DNA from: Anaerovibrio sp. JC8
Lineage (GTDB): Bacteria > Bacillota > Negativicutes > Selenomonadales > Selenomonadaceae
Direction: 5' to 3'
Assembly (NCBI RefSeq): GCF_002100115.1
Contig: NZ_ANBM01000004.1
Span: 1-64,000 of the forward strand
Length of the DNA stretch: 64,000 nt
Positions 57,381 through 64,000 of the stretch are shown piece by piece (position 1 is the first letter of the stretch; each line of letters opens with the position of its first letter). The position numbers and the translations under genes are program-made. The notes under the pieces were generated by a model. That model was not told the origin of the DNA. It made no database searches and was given only the letters and a program-made list of their open reading frames with translations.

Positions 57381-58517
57381 TTATGCGTAATATCTGGTTT
57401 TTCTCTTCAGCCTGTATACATAAGCCAAAACCTCAGCCACAGCCTTATAAAGCTCCTGAGGAATAGCAGCGCCGATTTCAACGGCGGCAAAGAGGGCCCG
57501 TGCCAAAGGCTTGTTTTCCACAATAGGAACCTTGTTATCCCTGGCAATGGCCTTTATTTTCTGGGCAACCAAATCCTGCCCCTTGGCAATAACAATAGGA
57601 GCAGCCATGCCCGACTGATATTTAAGGGCAACAGCAAAGTGGGTAGGGTTGGTAACGATTACGTCCGCCTGAGGAACCTCCTGCATCATTCTGGCCATGG
57701 CCATCTGACGCTGCTTCTGACGAATCTTGCCCTTAATCTTAGGGTCACCTTCCTGCTGCTTGAATTCTTCCTTGACCTCCTGCTTGGACATTTTCAAATC
57801 CTGCAGGTTCTGCCATTTCTGATAGGCAAAATCCATTACCGCCATGACAATGAACACGCCAATAATCTTGAAGGCCAGAAAAAAAATAGTGTCCGACATC
57901 TTATTTAGGGCCGCAAACAGGTCCATATAAATCAGCTTGGGAATCTGAAATATCTCGTCGGTCAGATAAGTCAGAACAAAATAACCAATTATAATTATTT
58001 TCAGCAATGACTTGATAAGCTCCACCAGGGAACGCTTGGAAAACATTCGCTTGGCTCCGTTAATAGGATTCAGCTTGTTTAGGTCAAAGCCTATGGTTTC
58101 CGTGGAAAAATTAAGTCCCACCTGGGCCAGATTCATGGCCAGGCCGATAATCATAATGAAGACCATCAGTGGTATAGAAGTCTTGGCCAACAGAATTATC
58201 ATGCCTATAAACATCTGCATGATGGATTCCTCATTTATGTCAACATTCAAATTGCCATAAATATAGGTTGAATAATTCATAATCTCAGCCACAGCATTGC
58301 CGCCAAGAACCTTCAGAACCATAAAACCGGCCAACAAAACGAAGGCTGCATTTATTTCCTGACTTTTACCAACCTGACCCTTTTTGCGGGCGTCAGCTTT
58401 ACGCTTGGCAGTAGGCTCCTCGGTTTTCTCACCGGCAAAGAGCTGCAGGTCAAACTGGAAAAGAGGCTGTCTATATTTTTTATTGTATTGCCCGTAAGGC
58501 GATGGTGATGTTTCCAT
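57381..58517 (-). CDS. flhB: flagellar export switch protein FlhB
   Basis: FlhB switches export from rod-hook to filament proteins by self-cleavage at an NPTH motif, seen here in IVTNPTHFAVAL (near 270). The protein has an N-terminal LQLFAGEKTEEPTAKRKADA, four membrane segments (about 60-230) and a cytoplasmic C-terminus. The start is uncertain: ATG 58517 overlaps the end of fliR by 38 bases and gives an extension of about 25 residues before the conserved region, without a good Shine-Dalgarno. Confidence 0.95.
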   Translation of the reverse strand: METSPSPYGQYNKKYRQPLFQFDLQLFAGEKTEEPTAKRKADARKKGQVGKSQEINAAFVLLAGFMVLKVLGGNAVAEIMNYSTYIYGNLNVDINEESIMQMFIGMIILLAKTSIPLMVFIMIIGLAMNLAQVGLNFSTETIGFDLNKLNPINGAKRMFSKRSLVELIKSLLKIIIIGYFVLTYLTDEIFQIPKLIYMDLFAALNKMSDTIFFLAFKIIGVFIVMAVMDFAYQKWQNLQDLKMSKQEVKEEFKQQEGDPKIKGKIRQKQRQMAMARMMQEVPQADVIVTNPTHFAVALKYQSGMAAPIVIAKGQDLVAQKIKAIARDNKVPIVENKPLARALFAAVEIGAAIPQELYKAVAEVLAYVYRLKRKTRYYA

Positions 58518-59262
58518 ACATCTCATTGAACAACACATCCAAAAACAATATATAAAATGGAATCACGATAGCCAGTGTAAAGGAACCAATCATAATCTGC
58601 ATAGGAATACCTACAACGAAGATATTCATCTGAGGCATTGTACGGGCCAGAATACCAAGGGATACGTTGGTAAGAAGTATCGCAAAGGTTATTGGCATGG
58701 CTATCTGCACACCTGTCACAAAAATATTGGCTGTAAAGTCCACAATCAAATTAGTAATGGAGGTATCATAATGAATCCCCACCATTGGAATAACAGCAAA
58801 GCTGTTAATAAGGGCCGTCAACAGCATGTGATGGCCGTTGGTCACCAGGAAAATAATCATGGTGAGATAATAAAGAAATGTACCAATAAGCGGATTCTGT
58901 TGGCCGGAGGTCGGGTCCATTTCATTTACCACTGCAAACCCCACCTGCATATCCATGATCTTACCAGCCATAGTAACACACTGAAGGCACACATAGCTTA
59001 CAAAGCCAATGAGCCAGCCCACAAACATTTCCGAAAGGACGGAAAGGGAGTAGGCGAACAGGGACATGGGAGCCTCGATGGGGTAGTTCTGGTCTATAAC
59101 CGGAAACACCACCAAGGATATGGCAAAGCAGGCTCCAGCCCTGAAATATATTGGTATATTCTGGCTGCCATAAAATGGCGCAATCAGGAACATACCGCTA
59201 ATCCGAGTCATCATTAACAGGAAAACAGCGGCATGATTTTGCAGCAAATCAAAAAAATCCAC
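58480..59262 (-). CDS. fliR: flagellar export gate protein FliR
   Basis: FliR is part of the FliPQR core of the export gate. The 260-residue protein has about six hydrophobic segments and the conserved MTRISGMFLIAPFYGSQNIP start and VNEMDPTSGQQNPLIG loop. It lies 18 bp after fliQ. Confidence 0.96.
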   Translation of the reverse strand: MDFFDLLQNHAAVFLLMMTRISGMFLIAPFYGSQNIPIYFRAGACFAISLVVFPVIDQNYPIEAPMSLFAYSLSVLSEMFVGWLIGFVSYVCLQCVTMAGKIMDMQVGFAVVNEMDPTSGQQNPLIGTFLYYLTMIIFLVTNGHHMLLTALINSFAVIPMVGIHYDTSITNLIVDFTANIFVTGVQIAMPITFAILLTNVSLGILARTMPQMNIFVVGIPMQIMIGSFTLAIVIPFYILFLDVLFNEMYGNITIALRAIQ

Positions 59263-59280
59263 TTTTTTACCTCATTGAAG

Positions 59281-59550
59281 CTAACCTATATAAATTGGCA
59301 GATTTACAAAAACATTTGTAAAATATTCCACCATGATTCTCAGCATCCATGGACCAAAAATCAGTATGGCCACAAATACGGCCACAATCTTTGGAATAAA
59401 GGCCAAGGTCTGCTCCTGTATGGAGGTGGTAGCCTGAAATACGCTGACCATAAGACCAACTGCCAGACCCAGACCCAGCATTGGGGCAGATACCAAAAGT
59501 ACAACCCGCAGGGCCTCCTGGGCCATCTGTATTACCAAATCTCCTGACAC
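59281..59550 (-). CDS. fliQ: flagellar export gate protein FliQ
   Basis: FliQ is an 89-residue protein with two membrane helices (about 15-38 and 50-75), in the FliPQR complex. AMLGLGLAVGLMVSVFQATT-type (PMLGLGLAVGLMVSVFQATT) sequence followed by SIQEQTLAFIPKI is the family signature. It lies 11 bp after fliP. Confidence 0.96.
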   Translation of the reverse strand: MSGDLVIQMAQEALRVVLLVSAPMLGLGLAVGLMVSVFQATTSIQEQTLAFIPKIVAVFVAILIFGPWMLRIMVEYFTNVFVNLPIYIG

Positions 59551-59561
59551 TTAATCATCCC

Positions 59562-60320
59562 CTACTTAAAGCTGACTATCAAGGACTTTATCAGCAAGTG
59601 CCATCCATCCACCAGGACAAACAGCAATATCTTAAATGGCAACGAAATCATTACCGGCGGCAGCATCATCATACCCATGGACATGAGGGTACTTGCCACA
59701 ATCATATCTATTACGATAAATGGAATATATATCATAAAGCCCAGCTGAAACGCTGTCTTTAGCTCACTTACCATAAAGGCCGGAATTAATGTAAAGGTGG
59801 AAACCTCCTCCGGTCCATTAGGCCGGGGAGCATCAGACAGGTTTACGAACATGGCCAGATCTGCTTCCCTGGTCTGCTTGAACATAAACTCCCTTATTGG
59901 CTCCACCACATTGTCAAGGGCCTGTTCCTGGGTTATCTGCCCTGCAAGATAGGGCTGAAGGCCATTTTCATAGCCCTGATTCCAGTAAGGCGCCATTATA
60001 TAGAATGTAAGAAATAAGGATAATCCTATAATTACCATGTTCGGCGGTGTTGTCTGTGTGGACATGGCGTTACGCAAAAATCCAAGTACAACAACAATCC
60101 TGATAAAGGCTGTAGTCATTATCAGAATTGATGGTGCGATGGACAAAATGGTCAATACCGCCATGAGCTGCAGAGTCACTGCAACATCCTGAGGATTATC
60201 CGAAGTTCCAACATCAATATTCACATTAGGAATAAGAGGTGCCGCACTGGCATCTCCTACAAATAAAAAAAAGAAAAGCAGGCTTCCTCCTACTACGAGT
60301 AGCCGCTGCAGCTTTGTCAA
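59562..60320 (-). CDS. fliP: flagellar export gate protein FliP
   Basis: FliP is the main pore subunit of the FliPQR complex. The 252-residue protein has a cleavable-type signal sequence (about 1-27, ending DASAAP), four membrane segments and the conserved AFIRIVVVLGFLRNAMSTQT and MGMMMLPPVMISLPFKILLF regions. It lies 12 bp after fliO. Confidence 0.96.
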   Translation of the reverse strand: MTKLQRLLVVGGSLLFFFLFVGDASAAPLIPNVNIDVGTSDNPQDVAVTLQLMAVLTILSIAPSILIMTTAFIRIVVVLGFLRNAMSTQTTPPNMVIIGLSLFLTFYIMAPYWNQGYENGLQPYLAGQITQEQALDNVVEPIREFMFKQTREADLAMFVNLSDAPRPNGPEEVSTFTLIPAFMVSELKTAFQLGFMIYIPFIVIDMIVASTLMSMGMMMLPPVMISLPFKILLFVLVDGWHLLIKSLIVSFK

Positions 60321-60332
60321 GCCTCACAACCC

Positions 60333-60890
60333 CTATCTTCTGCGATTTATACCATCACGGATAAACGAAGGAACCCTCTTGGTCAGCTCATCCAAGGATG
60401 ACAGCTGGGTGGCAAACAATCCGGTTTCTATTGGCTGAACTACTGACTGTCTCCTGAGCCGTTCGATTTCTTCAGGATCAGTCACTTCACCCAACAGGGT
60501 AACCTGCTGGTCGGTAACGCCCAGCATCAAGGTCTTTCCTGCCAACTCAACAACACATACCGATTTATGTGGCCCCAGGGGTAAATGCTCCAACATTCTG
60601 CCGCCATTATTATTTACACTTTGGCCAAACCTTCCGCCTAAAAATTTAGACGCAAAATATGCCATGACAACCACAAAGGCAAACACAACCACAAGGCTGA
60701 TAACGTATGCCAATGTCGACCACCATGACATTTGAGAAGGTTTTGGATCGGCATTCTCATATCCGGCCAGATAGCCACCGCCGCCTGCCGAATCAGCTGC
60801 CGCCAGACAATCTGGCGACAGCACTGATAACACCAATATAAAAATACATAGGACAGATGCCATGGAGCAGAAACGTCTCCAGTCAATCAT
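60333..60890 (-). CDS. fliO: flagellar biosynthesis protein FliO
   Basis: FliO (FliZ in Bacillus) assists assembly of the FliP ring. The 185-residue protein has an N-terminal signal-like segment (about 10-31), a membrane helix (about 60-83) and a cytoplasmic FliO domain with LEHLPLGPHKSVCVVELAGK and LMLGVTDQQVTLLGEV. Its ATG shares one base with the cheY stop, so it is coupled to cheY. Confidence 0.9.
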   Translation of the reverse strand: MIDWRRFCSMASVLCIFILVLSVLSPDCLAAADSAGGGGYLAGYENADPKPSQMSWWSTLAYVISLVVVFAFVVVMAYFASKFLGGRFGQSVNNNGGRMLEHLPLGPHKSVCVVELAGKTLMLGVTDQQVTLLGEVTDPEEIERLRRQSVVQPIETGLFATQLSSLDELTKRVPSFIRDGINRRR

Positions 60891-61252
60891 CAGCCAACTG
60901 CTTTACGAACAGCTTCGAGAACACGGTCAGCCTGGAAAGGCTTTACGATAAAGTCACGGGCACCAGCCTGAATGGCCTCGATAACCATTGCCTGCTGGCC
61001 CATAGCAGAGCACATAACAATCTTTGCGTTAGGGTCAATCTTTCTGATTTCCTTAACTGCACTGATGCCGTCCATCTCTGGCATGGTAATATCCATAGTG
61101 GTGAGGTCCGGCTTAAGTTCCTGATACTTCTCAAGAGCCTTGGCACCATTCTCTGCCTCGCCTACTACCTCATATCCATTCTTGGATAAAATATCTTTTA
61201 CCATCATTCTCATGAATGCCGCATCATCAACTACTAATACTCTTACTGCCAT
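60890..61252 (-). CDS. cheY: chemotaxis response regulator CheY
   Basis: CheY-P binds the flagellar switch to set rotation direction. The 120-residue receiver has the acidic pair in VVDDAAFMRMM, the phosphorylated Asp in TTMDITMPEMDG (about 54), Ser in VMCSAMGQQ and Lys in DFIVKPFQADR. It starts after a 124-bp gap with its own promoter, and continues into fliO. Confidence 0.96.
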   Translation of the reverse strand: MAVRVLVVDDAAFMRMMVKDILSKNGYEVVGEAENGAKALEKYQELKPDLTTMDITMPEMDGISAVKEIRKIDPNAKIVMCSAMGQQAMVIEAIQAGARDFIVKPFQADRVLEAVRKAVG

Positions 61253-61319
61253 TTGTCATCTCTCCTCATTAAATATTCTCATATTTTGAATTGAAATTAT
61301 TCTTTCCCTTATAACTGTA

Positions 61320-61348
61320 ATTATATCTTAATCACAGGGATTTAACAA
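61320..61348 (-). promoter_or_regulatory. internal promoter upstream of cheY
   Basis: Minus-strand TTGTTA (61343-61348) and perfect TATAAT (61320-61325) with a 17-bp spacer lie in the only gap over 100 bp in the fla/che operon. It is of the housekeeping sigma type. Confidence 0.6.
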
Positions 61349-61376
61349 GTCTTACTATTTTGTATACTACGTGAAC

Positions 61377-62648
61377 TTACAGGGTCTGTACCCTTTCCAT
61401 CGGGCTTACGATTTCTGTAATACGTACACCAAAGTTTTCATCGATAACTACAACTTCGCCCTTGGCTGTCAGCTGACCATTTACATGGATATCAACCGGC
61501 TCGCCGGCCAGCTTGTCCAGCTCGATAATGGAGCCCGTGGAGAATTCCAAAATTTCCTTAATGGACTTCTTGGCACGACCCAGCTCAACAGTAACCTGCA
61601 ATGGAACATCCTGAATGAGGCTGATATTTGCAGTATTGGCCACGGTTGGTTCGTTGGTCAATGGAGCAAACTGTGCGCTCTGTACCGGAACTCCGGAACC
61701 AACCACAGCAGAATTTGCGTACTGTGCCGGTGGAGCGTACATTGGCTGCGCTGCCATCATCTGAGGTGGTGGCGGTGCCATAGGTGCCGCCTGAGGTGGT
61801 GGTGGCGGTGGCGGTGGTGCCGCCGCTGGAGCCGGTGCTGCAGGTGCTGGTGCAGGAGCTGCTGCCGGAGCAGGAGCTGGTGCCGCAGGTGCTGGAGCTG
61901 GCTCTGGTTCTTCTTCTGGCTGAGCTCCGCCATTCATAAGGAAATCTACCATTTCCTTCGCCACATCTACTGGAAGTATCTGCATTATCTCACTATCAAT
62001 GAGACCATCAACCTCCATACGGAAGGAAATCTTTGCCACTGGCTCGCTCTGGCTGAGGAGCTCAGTGATTTCACTGTTTTCCTCCATGCCGAAGTCTACC
62101 AGATTTACCTTTGGTGGTGAAATATCAATCTTCTTGTTGAACATGGTAGACAATGAGGTAGCAACTGTACCCATCATCTGGTTCATGGATTCACCCACCG
62201 CACTCATGTGGATCTCAGTGAGTTCCCCTGGTGGGTTAAGACCATCACCACCCATCATCAAATCAGCAATGATGGAAGCATCCTGAGCCTGAATAGCCAA
62301 GATATTGTTACCGTTAATACCGATAACGTAGCCTACCTCAACTATCAGATAAGGCATTGGATACTCATCTTTGATGATCTGCATGGTAGCCATGGAAACC
62401 GTAGGAGTGGTAATGTTTACCTTGTGGCCAAGAAGAACGGACAACGTGGTTGCCGCACTTCCCATGGAAATATTACCAATTTCTCCTAAAGCATCTTTCT
62501 CTATATCTGAAAGCATGCCATCAACATCTGCTCCAGCATCGGAAGGAGCCGGTGCCGCCTCAGTAGGCTCTGGATTACTGCTTTCAGAAGATCCACCGCC
62601 GCCGTTCATCAGCGCATCGATCTCCTCCTGTGTAAGCATATCACCCAT
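61377..62648 (-). CDS. fliY: flagellar motor switch phosphatase FliY
   Basis: FliY is the Gram-positive switch protein that carries a CheY-P phosphatase domain as well as a FliN domain. From ATG 62648 it has 423 residues: an N-terminal CheY-binding motif MLTQEEIDALMNGG (4-17), a CheC-like middle (about 45-235, with DALGEIGNISMGSAATTL and HMSAVGESMNQMMGTVA), a Pro/Ala-rich linker (about 245-320) and the FliN domain (about 335-423, with VTVELGRAKKSIKEIL). ATG 62648, with AAGG five bases upstream, overlaps the end of fliM by eight bases; ATG 62660 is an alternative. The linker is unusually long. Confidence 0.95.
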   Translation of the reverse strand: MGDMLTQEEIDALMNGGGGSSESSNPEPTEAAPAPSDAGADVDGMLSDIEKDALGEIGNISMGSAATTLSVLLGHKVNITTPTVSMATMQIIKDEYPMPYLIVEVGYVIGINGNNILAIQAQDASIIADLMMGGDGLNPPGELTEIHMSAVGESMNQMMGTVATSLSTMFNKKIDISPPKVNLVDFGMEENSEITELLSQSEPVAKISFRMEVDGLIDSEIMQILPVDVAKEMVDFLMNGGAQPEEEPEPAPAPAAPAPAPAAAPAPAPAAPAPAAAPPPPPPPPQAAPMAPPPPQMMAAQPMYAPPAQYANSAVVGSGVPVQSAQFAPLTNEPTVANTANISLIQDVPLQVTVELGRAKKSIKEILEFSTGSIIELDKLAGEPVDIHVNGQLTAKGEVVVIDENFGVRITEIVSPMERVQTL

Positions 62649-63648
62649 TAGTGCCTTCATCTCCTTCCGTCTTAATCAATTTCGTGATCTGCACCGCAGA
62701 TCGTTTGCCGGATGTACCCGGCCGACACAGGAATTTAGTGTCGTTTCCTATTATACATTTCAGTTCATCGTCGACCCTGGTATCCAGCTGCAGCACATCG
62801 CCGTAGCTCAAGGACAGGAACTCGCGAACCGAAATATCGAATTGTCCCATCTGAACAATTACAGGAACCTTGGTTCTTCTAAGCTTTTCTTTAATAATAT
62901 CAGTATTTTCCGGGTGTTCCTCCCTGCTGACATTGGCAGATACCCAGAAGGTTGTAGTCAACTTGGACATGATAGGCTCAAGCACCAGATAAGGAATACA
63001 GATATTGAGGAATCCTTCTACTGAACCGATCTGTGTCTTAAGTGTTATGATAACAACCATATCGCTAGGTGGAACAATCTGGGCAAACTGAGGGTTTGAC
63101 TCCATTGCCTCCATCTTAGGATTGAACTGAACAACATTAAACCATGCTTCTCTGAGATGTCCCAAGGCCTTATCAAAAATTCTTCTGATAACGGCCTCCT
63201 CTATCTCAGTAAGCACGCGGGCCTTAATAGTGTTCTCTCCCTGACCACCAAATACCCGGTCTATAATGGAAAACGCAATACCAGAGTTCATCTCAAGGAT
63301 GATATTGCCCTTCAGAGGCGGTACTGCCAATATTCCAATAACACTAGGGTTTGAAAGCGATTGGACAAATTCCTGATATGTTAACTGCTCAACGGACACA
63401 ACCTCTACAGATACCAGTGCACGCAAGTACGTGGACAGGTATGTGTTAAACAGTCGTGCAAAGTTGTCATGCAGCATGTTTAATGTTCTAATCTGATCTT
63501 TAGAGAACTTATCTGGACGCTTGAAGTCGTAAGTCTTAACCTTTTTCTGGTTTTCTTCCTTCTTCATTTCCTCAGCGTCGGCTTCACCAGAAGCGAACTG
63601 GGCCAGTAGTTTGTCTATCTCAGATTGTGAGAGTACATCATCTGCCAA
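62641..63648 (-). CDS. fliM: flagellar motor switch protein FliM
   Basis: FliM is the middle C-ring protein that binds CheY-P. The 335-residue protein has the N-terminal CheY-binding helix VLSQSEIDKLLAQF (4-17), a CheC-like core (about 45-225, with FARLFNTYLSTYLRALVSVE) and a C-terminal FliN-like domain (about 245-325). It overlaps fliY and lies 43 bp after fliL. Confidence 0.97.
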   Translation of the reverse strand: MADDVLSQSEIDKLLAQFASGEADAEEMKKEENQKKVKTYDFKRPDKFSKDQIRTLNMLHDNFARLFNTYLSTYLRALVSVEVVSVEQLTYQEFVQSLSNPSVIGILAVPPLKGNIILEMNSGIAFSIIDRVFGGQGENTIKARVLTEIEEAVIRRIFDKALGHLREAWFNVVQFNPKMEAMESNPQFAQIVPPSDMVVIITLKTQIGSVEGFLNICIPYLVLEPIMSKLTTTFWVSANVSREEHPENTDIIKEKLRRTKVPVIVQMGQFDISVREFLSLSYGDVLQLDTRVDDELKCIIGNDTKFLCRPGTSGKRSAVQITKLIKTEGDEGTNG

Positions 63649-63691
63649 GCTTCATCCCCCTTTCCTTCTCAATATTTATGTTAGCCATAGT

Positions 63692-64000
63692 TTACTGAAG
63701 CATAAAGCTGGTGATGTAAACATCATAAACACTGCCCTCGCCGAGAGCCTTGTTTACCTCACTCTTAATCTTGGCCTTTAAATCATCCTGCTTGTTGGCA
63801 TCCAGCTCTTCGATCTTTACAGTACGAAGAATCTGCAAAGTGGAGTCCATAATCTTGGTTTCTGCCATTGGTACCAGCTTGCCTTCCTTAACGACCTCTT
63901 CCTTTTCAGGATTCAGCTCCATAACAATGCCTACCTTCAGGAAGCGGCTGGCCTTGATGCCACCAACATTGACAATCATACCTTCCTTGGGATCGCCAAG
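63692..64000 (-). CDS. fliL: flagellar basal body-associated protein FliL, partial
   Basis: This is the C-terminal part of FliL, 102 codons before the stop; the frame is open to the right edge, so the start and the N-terminal membrane segment are outside the window. It has FLKVGIVMELNPEKEEV and DSTLQILRTVKIEELDA, the family C-terminal domain. FliL stabilises the stator-motor interface. It precedes fliM as in Bacillus. Confidence 0.85.
   Translation of the reverse strand, partial: LGDPKEGMIVNVGGIKASRFLKVGIVMELNPEKEEVVKEGKLVPMAETKIMDSTLQILRTVKIEELDANKQDDLKAKIKSEVNKALGEGSVYDVYITSFMLQ

Overview
This 64 kb window looks like the chromosome of a motile, fermentative member of the Firmicutes, most likely class Negativicutes (a Selenomonas or Anaerovibrio type of organism). 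The evidence is a Gram-positive style fla/che operon (fliM-fliY-cheY-fliOPQR-flhBA-flhFG-cheB-cheA-cheW-cheC-cheD-sigD), a Gram-positive ribosomal protein layout (type Z S14, zinc-LID adenylate kinase, the rplQ-ecfA-ecfA-ecfT-truA junction), a very large 2-hydroxyacyl-CoA dehydratase activase-type protein, and moderate G+C. Genus assignment is inference from family knowledge; no search was run.

Layout. 1-520: leader of an rRNA operon that runs off the left edge, with two near-consensus promoters pointing left. 525-3931 (+): murQ-murP-mupG, uptake and breakdown of MurNAc-containing sugars, ending in a bidirectional terminator. 4015-12775 (-): a chemoreceptor with an unusual C-terminal PhnD-like binding domain, two adjacent DUF445 membrane proteins, and a 1413-residue activase-related protein whose upstream region carries a 43-bp direct repeat. 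13192-13356 (+): an isolated 54-residue ORF. 13478-16763 (-): truA and the ECF vitamin-transporter module ecfT-ecfA2-ecfA1. 16908-36158 (-): one nearly unbroken str-S10-spc-alpha ribosomal supercluster from an L7Ae-like protein to L17, including fusA, tuf, secY, adk, infA and rpoA. 36520-39312 (-): aroH-ridA-tkt. 39593-40468 (-): a methionine aminopeptidase with an N-terminal SEC-C motif, displaced from its usual place in the spc region. 40623-41900 (+): a membrane-anchored polysaccharide deacetylase and a small membrane protein. 41954-42707 (-): a coiled-coil membrane protein and tRNA-Ala(UGC). 42862-64000 (-): the fla/che operon, read from fliL (cut by the right edge) down to a SwrB-like protein, with accessory genes (fapA and two proteins of unknown function) around sigD.

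How the genes work together. The right third encodes the flagellar export gate, part of the C-ring switch, the flagellar placement GTPases and a complete Bacillus-type adaptation and signalling set (CheA, W, Y, B, C, D) plus sigma-28; the MCP at 4015-5940 could be one of its receptors. The centre is translation machinery with its own promoters upstream of the L7Ae-like gene and of rpsJ.

Most notable observation: cheB is split. Its receiver domain (51677-52084) ends two codons after a perfect A AAA AAA heptamer, and the methylesterase domain lies in the -1 frame, which is open without a stop from that heptamer onward. This is either a programmed -1 frameshift, a homopolymer on/off switch, or an indel (real or artefactual). 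Other items worth attention are the MCP/PhnD fusion, the duplicated promoter-like repeat upstream of the activase gene, and two long interrupted palindromes in intergenic DNA.
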